A model generated the notes under the pieces. The model searched no databases. It was given only the letters and a program-made list of their open reading frames with translations, and was not told the DNA's origin. From Diphasiastrum complanatum (Eukaryota > Streptophyta > Lycopodiopsida > Lycopodiales > Lycopodiaceae): a stretch of DNA of 64,000 bases. Shown piece after piece: positions 16,403-27,135 of the stretch (positions are counted from its first letter, which is position 1; each line of letters begins with the position of its first letter). The translations under genes and the position numbers were made by a program. The DNA is taken from the NCBI GenBank assembly GCA_029204225.1, contig CM055095.1, positions 43,675,184-43,739,183 of the forward strand, read 5' to 3'.

Positions 16403-19400
16403 ATGGCGACTGCTTCTACTGCCTCTTTGTTGCATTTGTATCATGAAATGCGAGTGAATGCCTCTGTCACTGCTGCTACCGGAAGACAAAGAATCGTCAG
16501 ATCTAGAATTTCCAATTTTTGGGTCAGTATGTTTAAGACTTTTCTCTGTGTAGAGCTTTCTGTAATGGGAAATTTGGGTCTGGCCACTTGATTTGCTTTC
16601 ACATTTGTCTAAAGGGTGAAATGAGGGGGACATCGGCAGGGACTAGCAAATTCGAGTCTGCTATGTGGGAGGACTCTTTCAGTGATCCCTTAAGCAAAAT
16701 TTAGCTCACAAAGAGCTGCTTATAAGTCTGTGTGTGTTTTTTAGATTATAGGTGTCAAAGAATTGGAAAGGGCTCCATTCGAATTGTGAAGAGATAGATT
16801 ACGTCCATGATCTTTTCCTGCTCATATCATCAAATTTTGGAGCTCAGCTACACTGTGGGTAACCAAGCTCCAAGGAGGAAAAAAGGAAATTCTCTTAGAG
16901 AATTAGGTTTAGGTCATGTTAGGCTTAGGGCACTTCAAGTAGGTTTAGGTCCTTCAACCGTCACGTTGTTCACGTCGTTTGCAGCCCACCGTTCACTGAT
17001 GTAGAGGCTAGGCCTCATCTCTTTCATTCATTAAATAAAGCAAGTAGTTAGTGATCTCTCTCTCGCTCTTCCTCAGTGTGCAATGCTACTATGCAAACTG
17101 TAATATGGTATCAGAGCCCGGTTTATTACCCCTGCCCTTGCTTGAGGGGGAGTGTTGACGGATATGGCAAGCCACGCACAGGGCTCACGCCTGCCTGCGT
17201 GAAGGCGCCTGAGAGCGCAAGACGTCGAAGCAGATCCCATAAGCATTCCAAGTGATTGGAATGAGGGGTACTTAAGCAGTTACGGGCCAGGCCCTTGTCC
17301 TTTGGCACAGCCCTTTTGGGAAATGAGGGCATGTGGACGCGGGTGGCTAGGCGGTTCGGGGTGGGATCCCAACACGCGGCCCGCATGTGGCCAGTGGGCC
17401 AAGTTTTGTAATAAATTCCTCGGCCCATTCCATTAGGTTAATGTCAGTGAAATTACTGTGAATAGGAAAGCTCTTACAGATTGTCCATTGTGCATGAAAA
17501 TGGACAGCAAACCACTAGAAATAGACAGTCCATTTATAGTTCAGCACATTCCACATTCGTCAACTCAGTTTTTCCTTTTTTCTCAAACTAACTGCATGTG
17601 GCTCTTCAAGCGTGCAACTGCCTTTTTGTTTTTTTTTTAAAGCACCTTTTGGGTGCTAGGGAAGGTGCATGTAAAAAAATTTACCCTTTTTTGTGCACCT
17701 TCAGGTGCATGTAATAAAAAAGTCATGACAAACGAAAAGGTAAAAATTAGCTTATGGCTGAAATATTTTTAGGGGAGCAATGGTCAAACCAGCGTTTTGC
17801 CTCCCATAAGTGTAGTAGATAGGGCGCAAACAAATAAAAGTCAGTAGCTATTTGGTTGTTATCTGCTCTGGTTCTCAGTAATTGTTAATGCTACATTTTG
17901 GGCTATCAACTCTATGGATGATGATCACTTTCGCAATCATTTCACTAGAGATGTGAGTGCAATGTGCATACAGTTGGGGGCATAAATATTGGGCCCTTAT
18001 CGGCGTGCATCATCCCCCCATTTTTAGCTTAGGGGGGGTGCAGGGGGGGCAGTGCCCCCCCCCCTGCTACTATCGTTGGGAGGGTCCAGGGGGGCAGTGC
18101 CCCTCCAAGCAAAAAGCGAGGTACAATTGCTCTACAGTTCTCTGTCTCTGTCCCACTGGAATCATCTGTGATCGTAACAAACAGGCTAGAGATTAGTTTT
18201 GAATTTTTATCCTTGACAGAACCCAACATGGATTAGACTGGACCGAATTGTACCCGAAACATTCGGCATACTACACAATAATAATGCTCTTAATTAGAGT
18301 TTTCATCTGATACCCATATTGCCCAAAAAAAATCAAAAAAAAAAATACGATTCTGAACGTTTCTACAAAAATTCCGAAACGCGATTCTGGACCGCATTTC
18401 GGAATCAGAGTGCAACTATGTAAGGATGTATAGCTGTTGCAAATATAAGATCAAGTCAACAGAATCTGATTCCAAATATTGTTATTTGTATGCTGCTACC
18501 TACAAAGAACCAATAATTTTCATAGTTCTCATTAGCAATTCAGAGTAGCGACAATTGACCATTATCACTGCAAAAGCATTCAAGGAGTTTCAAACAATTC
18601 AGCAGAAGCTGATTCCAAGAAATAATTTATCCCTAAGCAGCTGTATTGAGATTGCACTTCTTTATAGTGAGGGTTTGTAAGTCTGTAGGTGTTTTTGCTC
18701 CTAAATCCATTTACAGAGATCTGTAGTAATGCAGAGAAACTCTCACAAAGTAAAGTGTATCTCCCGCTATGAATTTCTTACTGGTATTTCTGTGACTTTC
18801 TGTTTCATGTACATGAAAAGGCCACTCCTCTGTGTCTATTAATTAGTCATGGTCATGGTATTAATTAGTCATCTGTATTAATCTCCTCCCAGTAAGCTTT
18901 CTCATAGGTAGCAGTAGCTCTACTTTGGTAGGTGACTCTTTGCAACTGTGAGCCTTTTGGAGACGTGAGCTATAAGAAATTTTTTCCATTTTTTATGGAA
19001 CAGCATTCCGGAACGTAGGGGTCCGGAATGCCTTTCCAGGTGCAACTTAGGCATTACCGAAGTCACCCAAAGCAAATTTGTGAATTTGGGCGGAGAGCAC
19101 GAACAAGCAGCTACTAGCCATCTTAAAGAAAACTGTGAATGAAGACAAGAGGGATTGGGATCGGCATTACTTCAAAATGTTAGAAAAGATTGCAAAAAGA
19201 CCTGGTTAGAGAACCCTTTTGAGCCCAAATGGAATCTTGAAAGGCTTTGACAATTGAATTATTAATAGTATGTAAGTGTTATGCATGTTATCTCAAGAAT
19301 ATAATCTTATTAGCTTTTTCATTCTGTCTTGTATTGATAGGTTTATTCTCTTTGTGATGATTTATCGTACAAACAAGCTTCAAGTTTTATGAGCTCAGTG

Positions 19401-22400
19401 CATAGCACCTCTAATATGTACATATACACAATTCTAATGCATGCTCTGTTGTAGTTTATTATTAATAAGCATATATACTGGATTGTTTGAACATGATGTT
19501 TCAGATTGATGGAAAATCCTTATTTGCATCCAAGCATCAACTTCCAATGAACCCAATTATCAGTCGACGACATCCTTGCATATTGAGAGCTGAATCTGAT
19601 GATCATGCTTCAAAATCCACAACAACAATAGTGGAGGATAAAGATGGAAAGTCCTATGCTGTCAATAAAGAGATTTTAGTGGAGGCAGACTCCCCAAAGG
19701 TAGAAGATCAAGAATCTAGCAAGAAGCAGGAGCAGCAGCAGAAGCAGGAGCTTGATTGGAAAAGTGATGAAGATTTCAAGAAGTTTATGGGGAACCCATC
19801 TATTGAAGCAGCACTTAAGCTGGAAAAGAAGAGAGCAGAACAAAGACTGAAAGAGCTGGAAAGTCAACAGAATCAAAACTTTGTTGCAAGATTTTTCTCA
19901 AACTTACTGAAAAGTTCCATCCAGAAAGAGAAGGAGAGATTGGATCAAGCAGAAGCGACATTCAAAGCGTTAGACCTGAATCAGGTAGAGCTCACCCCAA
20001 ACCTAAGCCCCTGATTTCTAACCCCAGAGCCCTGATCATAAACCTTGACTCAGAATTCTAAAACTAAAACCTAAACCCTGAATCCTGAACCCAGAACATA
20101 AAACCTAAATCCTTGAACCCAAACTCCTAAACCTAGAACCCAAAACACGAAAACCCTTAACTGTGAGGTACAGTAAGATTTGTGAAACTGAGGTATTGTG
20201 TTAGCTTCTAAGCATCATGATGATGTATGTTTAGAATTGTTGTGTTGCAGTTGAAGGCCTGTTTTGGATATGATACATTTTTTGCGACGGATGTGCGCCG
20301 TTTTGGGGATGGTGGTGTTTTCATTGGAAATTTGCGAAGGCCTCTCGAGGAGGTTAAACCAAAGCTGAAACAAAAACTCTCTGAAGCTGCAGGACGAGAA
20401 GTTGCCATTTGGTTCATGGAAGAGAAAGTGAATGATATCACAAAGCAGGTAAAGGGAATGACAATAACTGCAGATTATCTGCAGCAATTGATCAAAACTC
20501 ACTTCGATAAGCCTAGAAATGGACTATCTACCAAGTAGTACAGACTAACCACTGCGATATTCCAGGTTTGTTTGGTACAACCTAAGGCAGAGATTGACCT
20601 CCAGTTTGAAACAACCAAGCTTAGTAATCTGTATGGGTACCTAAGTGCAGTTCTTCTTGGAGTTACCACTCTTGGGACAATTTCTATCATGAGTGGATTT
20701 TTCTTGCAACCAGATGCAACATTTGATGACTACATTGCTCGTGTGTTGCCTTTGTCTGGTGGGTTCTTGACCATCCTCGGTGTTTCAGAGGTACCTCTTG
20801 CAAACCTGATGTTTATTTCTCTTCAGCAAATTGGGCCAAACGTTTTTGCTTTCCACCAGAAGCTTTTAAACTTACTGTTCAAGCTCTATGTATTATTCCA
20901 GATTGCGACAAGGTGGACCGCAGCTCGCTATGGTGTACAATTGAGCCCATCCCTGTTAATACCTTCCACCTGGACTGGATGTTTGGGAGTGGTGAACAAC
21001 TTCGAGTCTATTCTACCGAGTAAAAAGGCGCTATTTGATATTGCTGCTGCACGCATAACTAGTGCATATGTTACATCTTTCTTGCTTGCTCTGGTAGCCT
21101 TTGCACTTGATGGAAGTATAAATGGTGGAGAAAATGCTTTGTAAGCTACTTTTCTGATCGTGCGATACTTTGTGATGTTCATCTCTTTGTTTGTACATCT
21201 ACTTCCCTGGATAAACATCTTGAAGATTGGGAAGAGGCTTAGATTGATCCAAGCCCAATAATTTGCGTTGCAAAGCTGCATACATTTCTTCGGGTTCGTA
21301 TTGCTTCAAGATTTGTTGGCTCTAATGTTTATGGCGAGTTGAATTTTGTGTGAGCAGTGTTGCTTTCATATCAAACTGGTTGTTTTGCTATATTTTACAG
21401 GTATATCAGACCCCAATTCTTTTACAACAATCCCCTCTTGTCATTTGTGCAATATGTGATTGGTCCATACTCAGATGAACTTGGAAATGTCTTACCTCAA
21501 GCATTGGAAGGTGTTGGTGTACCTGTTGATCCTTTGGCCTTTGCTGGACTTCTTGGTAGGCTACTTTCACACATTCTCCTTTTTAGGTCATAAGATTTAG
21601 ATGACGAAAACTTCCAGAATTCAGAAACATAAAGTCAGATCGACCCTGCAATTGATTGGGCTATTGATGTTTTTGGATATCATGCCACAATTGCACACAT
21701 TTTCTTAATCGTTTGGTTTCTAGCAAGATTTTGCATGTTTCAATTCTGAAATGTTCACCAAATCTTGTGAGGCTTCACCTTGGAGTTGTTGATTGACAGG
21801 AGCTTTTACATGTATTTACATGTGTTTTAGCACCTGATTCTTATAATTACTACCCGCACTAAACCCCATCTCGTTAACCATTATTTGCAGAGAATTGAAG
21901 GGCTCTAGTAAGTTCTAGAAGCTGGAATTCAATTATGACATAAATCTAAAAGTTTGTTACGGGGATCAAGAGAAGATGTGAATATGGATGAGTGTACCAG
22001 TAGCAACAATAGAGAAAATCCAAGATATAGATATGGATTCCACGATGCATGCCATACAAAAGCAGCACAAAGTGAGTGAATGTGTGTGGGGAGGTCCCAA
22101 CATACTTGTATGGACCATGACTGGCAAACTGTAGCAGTAGCAGCGGGGTCCCAAGAAACAGACAGATTCCAAGGCAACTGTGAAAAGAAAGACTTTGATG
22201 TAGAACACCATAATCATGTAAAGTACCTCATATACACAAAAAGAGCCCTCTGTAAGAGTGTAGCCCCCCACTGGGATGTACTAGTAAACATATGGTAGTG
22301 CCCTCATAAAAAAAAGCCATAAAAACACAGTACACTGTTGCAAGGAACTATGTAGCATGCCATGTCTAGAGCTACCAAATGTCACATGAAGGTGTCAATA

Positions 22401-23669
22401 TGTCAACATGTCAAGAGACCCCTTGTGACATCGTACACTAGTAAAGACTATGCTTGACGTACTGACCAACTACACATGTGACAAAAGATTATACTTCAAC
22501 AACAGCATTGGCTGAGGTATATCATGACAAAGCTAACACCCACCATACAGGCCCCATTCAGTCACTAATATTATGTGATAATAGTGATAGTAAACCTATC
22601 AACTTTGTACAATGGGTGCAAGATATAGAAAGAGCTTTTGGCATTGGTATTAGATATGTTATAAGTGACCATTGCAGTGCTGCCAGTGGATATAATCTGT
22701 GTATATAGCTTTGTAAACATGAACTAGGAGTGCCATACTTAGTATGTGAACGTACTCTACTATAAAAATAGGCAACAAAGTAGCCATAGTAGCTATAAAT
22801 GTTATGTGTAAGAAGCAGAAAACACTGTACCGGATGTCCTGAACCAGCAAGCAGATCTCTAGGTAGCCATAAAGACTAATTAAAATATGCACACGCGTCT
22901 AAAGCTAGATAAGTGGGCCTTGAATACTTAATGAGAGCAACAATAGATGATTCAGAAAATGTAGAGAGAATCTAGGCTGTCTATATGGAGCAAAATGGTG
23001 ATGTACCAAAACTAACAAGTACCTCTGTATATAAAAAGATGATCCAATGGTTGTGCCAAGAAAATGGTATGGATAAGTGGATCTTCAAGTTCAAGCACAG
23101 CAGATCCCAAAATACCTGTAAGGAGCCATGAATGCCAAATTTTTTGCAGCTTGCTCATTTCAAGGCACGTAGAGCCCAAGCTAGTAGACCATACATTCCA
23201 TGTAAAGATGATAATTATAGAAATACACGTCTTGATGGGGTTGCAAAATGACCCTAGAGATCTTCTGTAGTGATAGCTGTGACCATAGACCATGCATGCT
23301 TGTTGGCAAATATAGCCCCATGCAACGAGAAGGACTGAACTATTATAGAAGATCATCTGATGAAAAAAGATTCATGATACCCAGGTTGTGTGTGATGGGG
23401 CAGCTCTGTCAATGTCATGACTAAAGTCACAGAAAAGGCATCAATGGGTGAAATTGGAATGGTGGTGAATAGGAATGAACAGCACAAGTGTTACAATTAT
23501 GCTTAGCCAGTCCAAACTTCTTATTGCCTATTTGGTGTAAACCCTAACCATAATTGACTGTGTGGCAACCTCAATGTTTATTAGAAACCCCTTTCTCACT
23601 GTGTGGCACCCTCAACGTTTATTGACCCCTTTCTCCATCAATGCATAACCCCCCCCACACAAAAAAACT

Positions 23670-23738
<69 letters not shown>

Positions 23739-24469
23739 CATCCATTTTTGCTGCACACCTGTAGACTTGAAGGCAGTTTTATAGCGGCTCTTCAGTACAC
23801 TGTACTATTACTAGCTTGTACCATGGAGTCTAGCTAAAGTGTTGTGTCATGACTTCATTACTGATGCTAGTTAACTTAAATCTTTGTTTATATCTTTATC
23901 AGGTTGCATCCTTTCAATTTTGTGGTCTCAAAATTAAGCTGTCAAGAATTGTTTGATCTTAATTCGACTCTTTTATATCTTTATCAGGTTGCATCCTTTC
24001 AATTTTGTGGTCTCAAAACTAAGCCATCAATAATTCTGTGATCTTAATTCCAGCAAGAAGTGAAAACTTGTTGGAAGCAATTCAGCTTTTTTTCTTGTGA
24101 AATGGTGCAGGTGTGGTTGTTACATCTTTGAATCTGTTGCCTTGTGGCAAGCTTGAAGGAGGACGAATTGCGCAAGCGCTTTTTGGTAGGAAAATTGCAG
24201 GTGTGTTGTCATTCTTTACATCCTTGTCCCTTGGAGTTGGAGGCCTGACAGGAAGTATCTTATGCTTGGTCTGGGGATTTTTTGCAACATTTTTTCGAGG
24301 TGGAGAGGAGCTTCCTGCTGAAGATGAAATCACACCTATTGACGATGGGCGCTATGTATGGGGGTATATATTAGCAGTATTCTGTTTCTTGACACTTTTC
24401 CCAAATAGTGCAGGGACTTTCCCTAGCGCATTTTACACCCCCCCGTTCTTCAGGGGCGAGACCTTTTAA
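16403..24469 (+). CDS. EGY3: EGY3-like S2P-family protein, chloroplast
   Basis: Seven exons join in frame to 591 codons: 16403-16522, 19505-19984, 20251-20448, 20566-20790, 20902-21140, 21401-21555 and 24111-24469, all with GT/AG ends and matching phases. Residues 1-50 form a Ser/Ala/Arg-rich transit peptide. Residues 110-200 are charged and coiled-coil-like. GNLRRP lies in exon 3. Membrane segments occur near 290-315, 395-415, 500-535 and 545-560. EGY proteins are site-2-protease relatives of the thylakoid membrane. As in known EGY3, the HEXXH zinc motif is absent (IATRWTAARYG at 342) and the second metal motif reads NLLPCGKLEGGR with Glu488 in place of Asp, so it should be a non-proteolytic pseudo-enzyme. 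EGY3 is linked to stress and chloroplast-to-nucleus signalling. Introns 1 (3.0 kb) and 6 (2.6 kb) are enlarged by repeats. The first exon is the least certain. Confidence 0.93.
16840..17455 (+). mobile_element. Miniature LTR retroelement relic in EGY3 intron 1
   Basis: A primer site TGGTATCAGAGC at 17106-17117 follows an LTR-like end. Only about 24 bases later a polypurine tract CTTGAGGGGGAG (17141-17152) leads into TGTTGACGG, a typical copia LTR start, at 17153. So almost the whole internal region is missing. The left LTR part and right LTR part do not overlap, hence each LTR is truncated. This could be a TRIM-type element or a deleted copia copy. Outer limits are approximate. Confidence 0.6.
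17456..19504 (+). other. EGY3 intron 1, right part
   Basis: No exon or coding repeat is seen. It holds a G/C-run hairpin repeat (18032-18108), and short copies of a GGTGCATGTAA phrase around 17663-17712. The acceptor is TTTCAG at 19499-19504. Confidence 0.6.
18032..18108. repeat. Two tandem G-run/C-run hairpins
   Basis: GGGGGGGC-AGT-GCCCCCCC at 18043-18061, and GGGGC-AGT-GCCCC at 18091-18103, lie in a unit of about 45 bases that is repeated twice with the shared phrase CAGGGGGGCAGTGCCCC. Both can fold into hairpins, and the G runs could form quadruplexes. It lies inside EGY3 intron 1. Confidence 0.75.
20030..20160 (+). repeat. Degenerate telomere-like repeats in EGY3 intron 2
   Basis: Runs of variants of CCTAAACCCT (for example AAACCTAAACCCTGAA, CCTGAACCC, CCTAAACC) recur about every 7-15 bases. 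CCCTAAA is the plant telomere unit. The array is too diverged for a telomere and lies between exons 2 and 3. Confidence 0.6.
23672..23736 (+). repeat. (CT)n microsatellite
   Basis: 65 bases of uninterrupted CT in EGY3 intron 6. Confidence 0.95.
23887..24054 (+). repeat. Tandem duplication of ~85 bp before EGY3 exon 7
   Basis: TTTATATCTTTATCAGGTTG starts at 23887 and again at 23972. The copies stay similar through GATCTTAATTC, with a few substitutions. Each copy carries a CTTTATCAG|GTTGC acceptor-like site upstream of the real acceptor at 24110. Confidence 0.9.
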
Positions 24470-24689
24470 GAACATAGAAATGAGAGCCATGTCCGTATTG
24501 TGATTAGGACGTCTACAAAGCTTGCAAATTTGGACTTTAAGTTGGTCATGTCCAACCTTCACCATTGTAAAACTGTCACCTGATCTTGTCCACGCTTTTT
24601 CCCCAAAATCTTGAACACTCAGAGAAGTTGAGAATGTCATCCCACAAGGTGTCACCTTCCAGTTTTGCTCCAACAAGAAAGTACATACA

Positions 24690-24752
24690 AGTGCACAAGC
24701 ACATGCATATGCATGCATGTGCATGTACATGCACATGCACACATGGATACAC
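24690..24752. repeat. Alternating purine-pyrimidine CATGCA cluster
   Basis: The stretch is almost wholly ACATGCA/TGCATG permutations, with several self-complementary blocks such as CATGCATG, and CATGTACATG. It lies in the likely EGY3 3' UTR. It has Z-DNA or cruciform potential, and CATGCA is also the RY element core. Confidence 0.7.
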
Positions 24753-24794
24753 ATGTATGTATGGAAGCCAAGGATTGTAAAGCATAACAAACTC

Positions 24795-24804
24795 AATAAA
24801 TAAA
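24795..24804 (+). terminator. EGY3 polyadenylation signal
   Basis: AATAAATAAA, 326 bases after the EGY3 stop codon. It gives a plausible 3' UTR of about 350 bases. Confidence 0.5.
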
Positions 24805-24809
24805 AGGTT

Positions 24810-26489
24810 TGTACATTACTTTGTTGAAATCTGGGGCTTACATTGGCAAGAGTACATTGTATCCTCTTTGGATGAGAGTGCAGTTTGTACAATTTTCTTG
24901 AACCTTGTCTTGTTGATGCCAATATTAGGATCTCCCTGGTTCTTTTTTTTTTTTGGTATGTTTTGCTACCTTGGATTTCTCATCTTGCACTATTCTAGTC
25001 CCAAAAGTGTAGCATGTGTTTATTGCATAGTTTTGTAAATGTTTCAATTTGGAAAACTCTTTGGGGAGGAATGATATTGTGTATGATCTCAAACGATCAA
25101 GTAGTAGATGTAGTTATTCAAAAAAAGAGAGCTTTAAACAACATTCTTATTCCAAAATAAAGTGCTATTCACTTATATTACCCTTTGAATATTCATCACA
25201 TGTGCTCAAATGTACATGTGTATGAAATAATCGTCAAAGATGCCTAATTGTTGATATCGTCTCTCCTCACCTCAAGGTTTGAACTTCAACTTTTATGTGC
25301 CCATAAACAGAAAATCTTTGGCTAGACTATGTGAATCACTATAAATAAGTAGTTAGTACATGCTGATCATCTCTGAAAAAGAAAGTCTTTGATAGTGCTA
25401 CATTGAAAAAAGTCAATATACTTGTGTCAACATTCACATGATCATCACTCTTAATATATGATTAGAGTATTGCATATTCTCAAGCATCATGATCCTTTTA
25501 GGAGAGTACATTTTAGCATTTGTAGTTTCACATTGTTTGAAACTACAAATGCTAAAGTTATACTTCAAGTTTAAGCACAATTGACTAAGCAAGGACAATA
25601 TGCATTCTAGGCTCCAACCAAAAACCAAAATGCGAATATTATACATAAAAAGCTTCATAATAGCACGGGTAACCACATACTAGCTATGTGCCCTCATATT
25701 TGCTTGATAAAGGGTCTCTCGAGGTCATATCATGGACATTATAATGCATGAGATAATTTATGCATTGACTTCGTAATTAAGATTGAGATTGTTGTCTTGA
25801 TATATTTCCTTTTATCATACAAAGCATCATTTGATACGAATTTAGTGATTGAGAAAAGAAATCCCATGGAAAATTTGGGGTCCGTAAGCAACATGAAAAG
25901 AATAAGACACTAAAAGGAGAAATTGCATGACATGTCAAATATTAGTTATTCCAAACATGGAATGAAAGTGCCAAAGAAATCTACATCATGCCTTGATCAT
26001 ATGGGGTGTCTAAGTGAGACTATTTGACAAAAAAAATGAAGAGATGTCCAATGAACAATATCATGATTATTTATTCAACATTGTGATTTGTGTAAAAGAA
26101 CAAGCATTTAACAAGCAAAATGGAATTTCAAGTGAAAAAAAAATTAAGTCATCTATAAAGGTATAATCACAAATAAGTAAAACTCAGTGCGATCTTAAAT
26201 CCTAATCCTCGCAAGCTCTGCATACTACAATATATAATGTTGCCGCCATATTTAATAATGGTTCTATTTGAATGACACTTGCCACCATAATGGGGATTTG
26301 CATCCATCCATTATATTATAATCAAAACGTGCCGAATTTCAAGGCACCACAAGGAGTCGCTTGTAAAAAGCATGACCTTGATGAACTTGAATGCTTGATG
26401 TTATCCTAGAAAGCTCATGAAACCTTTCCTTGTGAGTAAGGCCATGTAGGCTTGAATTTGGCAAAAACTCATTCAAGCATGGATGAAAT
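24810..26489. other. Intergenic, no gene seen
   Basis: AT-rich sequence with only short random open frames. It contains one strong hairpin at 25512-25556. No LTR ends, no coding motifs. Confidence 0.5.
25512..25556. repeat. Perfect 19-bp stem, 7-base loop hairpin
   Basis: TTTAGCATTTGTAGTTTCA at 25512-25530 is the exact reverse complement of 25538-25556, with loop CATTGTT. It may be the core of a foldback element or a small-RNA precursor. No longer flanking complementarity was seen. Confidence 0.9.
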
Positions 26490-26504
26490 CATTTCCTAGT
26501 CTTA

Positions 26505-26595
26505 GGCACCCAAGGGACTTGGCTCAATTGGTTAACGCTTGACATCCAAAGTTTCTGTGGTCTCAAGTTCGAGCCTTCCATTGGAAACCAAGAAG
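26505..26595 (+). mobile_element. tRNA-derived SINE with 15-bp target duplication
   Basis: Pol III box A (TGGCTCAATTGG, 26520-26531) and box B (GTTCGAGCC, 26567-26575) lie 35 bases apart, as in plant SINEs. CATTTCCTAGTCTTA occurs perfectly at 26490-26504 and 26596-26610, flanking a 91-bp element that begins GGCACCCAAGG and ends GGAAACCAAGAAG. It has no coding capacity and is moved by LINE machinery. It is short for a plant SINE, so it may be truncated. Confidence 0.85.
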
Positions 26596-26610
26596 CATTT
26601 CCTAGTCTTA

Positions 26611-27095
26611 AGTTAAGTGGGACTTGTAGCCTATATTGAAAGAAAAGAGGCTAAGAGTATGAGAAGATTTCAAGACAAGCCAAAGGAAAAAATATGCATT
26701 ATCAATGATGAAAAACATAATCGTGCATATTTACAGGTTGTACTTGAACACGGGACCCAAAGAGGATCCAAAAGTGAAAGATAAATATGATTGTTGAGAT
26801 ATTATAAAACTCTTTGGGTATCAAGTGGTAGCTAGTATTTGAATGGGCTTCTTCAATGATATTGTACAAGATTAATCATAATCATCAAGAATGGAAGAGA
26901 ACTGTGAATAGTTCATGGAAGCCAAAACCCAAATAGAATGTCACCCTCTATCTATGATAGATATGAATGTCAAATGTTGCATTCTACTTCTACTACATGT
27001 CAAAGAGACAGTCTTTCTCTATTTGTAACAAATTTGATTGTGGAATGTACAATTTTCATCATGAGTGCATTAGATTGGTGAATGTAATCTTATGG

Positions 27096-27135
<40 letters not shown>

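Larger units (their letters stand above)
21556..24110 (+). other. EGY3 intron 6
   Basis: A 2.56-kb phase-1 intron with donor GGTAGG at 21556 and acceptor GGTGCAG at 24104-24110. It contains no recognisable coding repeat apart from the CT microsatellite and tandem duplication listed separately. Short open frames in it look random. Confidence 0.7.

Noticed and set aside
16403..16591. EGY3 first exon read on to the stop after 16522
   Set aside because: Joining at GTCAGT (16523) keeps the frame into the exon at 19505; the longer reading ends in a stop.
17957..18229. Open frames over the G-run hairpins
   Set aside because: Composition effect of G and C runs inside an EGY3 intron.
20572..21144. 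One continuous exon through EGY3 exons 4 and 5
   Set aside because: The frame stays open through 20791-20901, but GT and AG borders and family alignment (SE joined to IATR) support an intron there.
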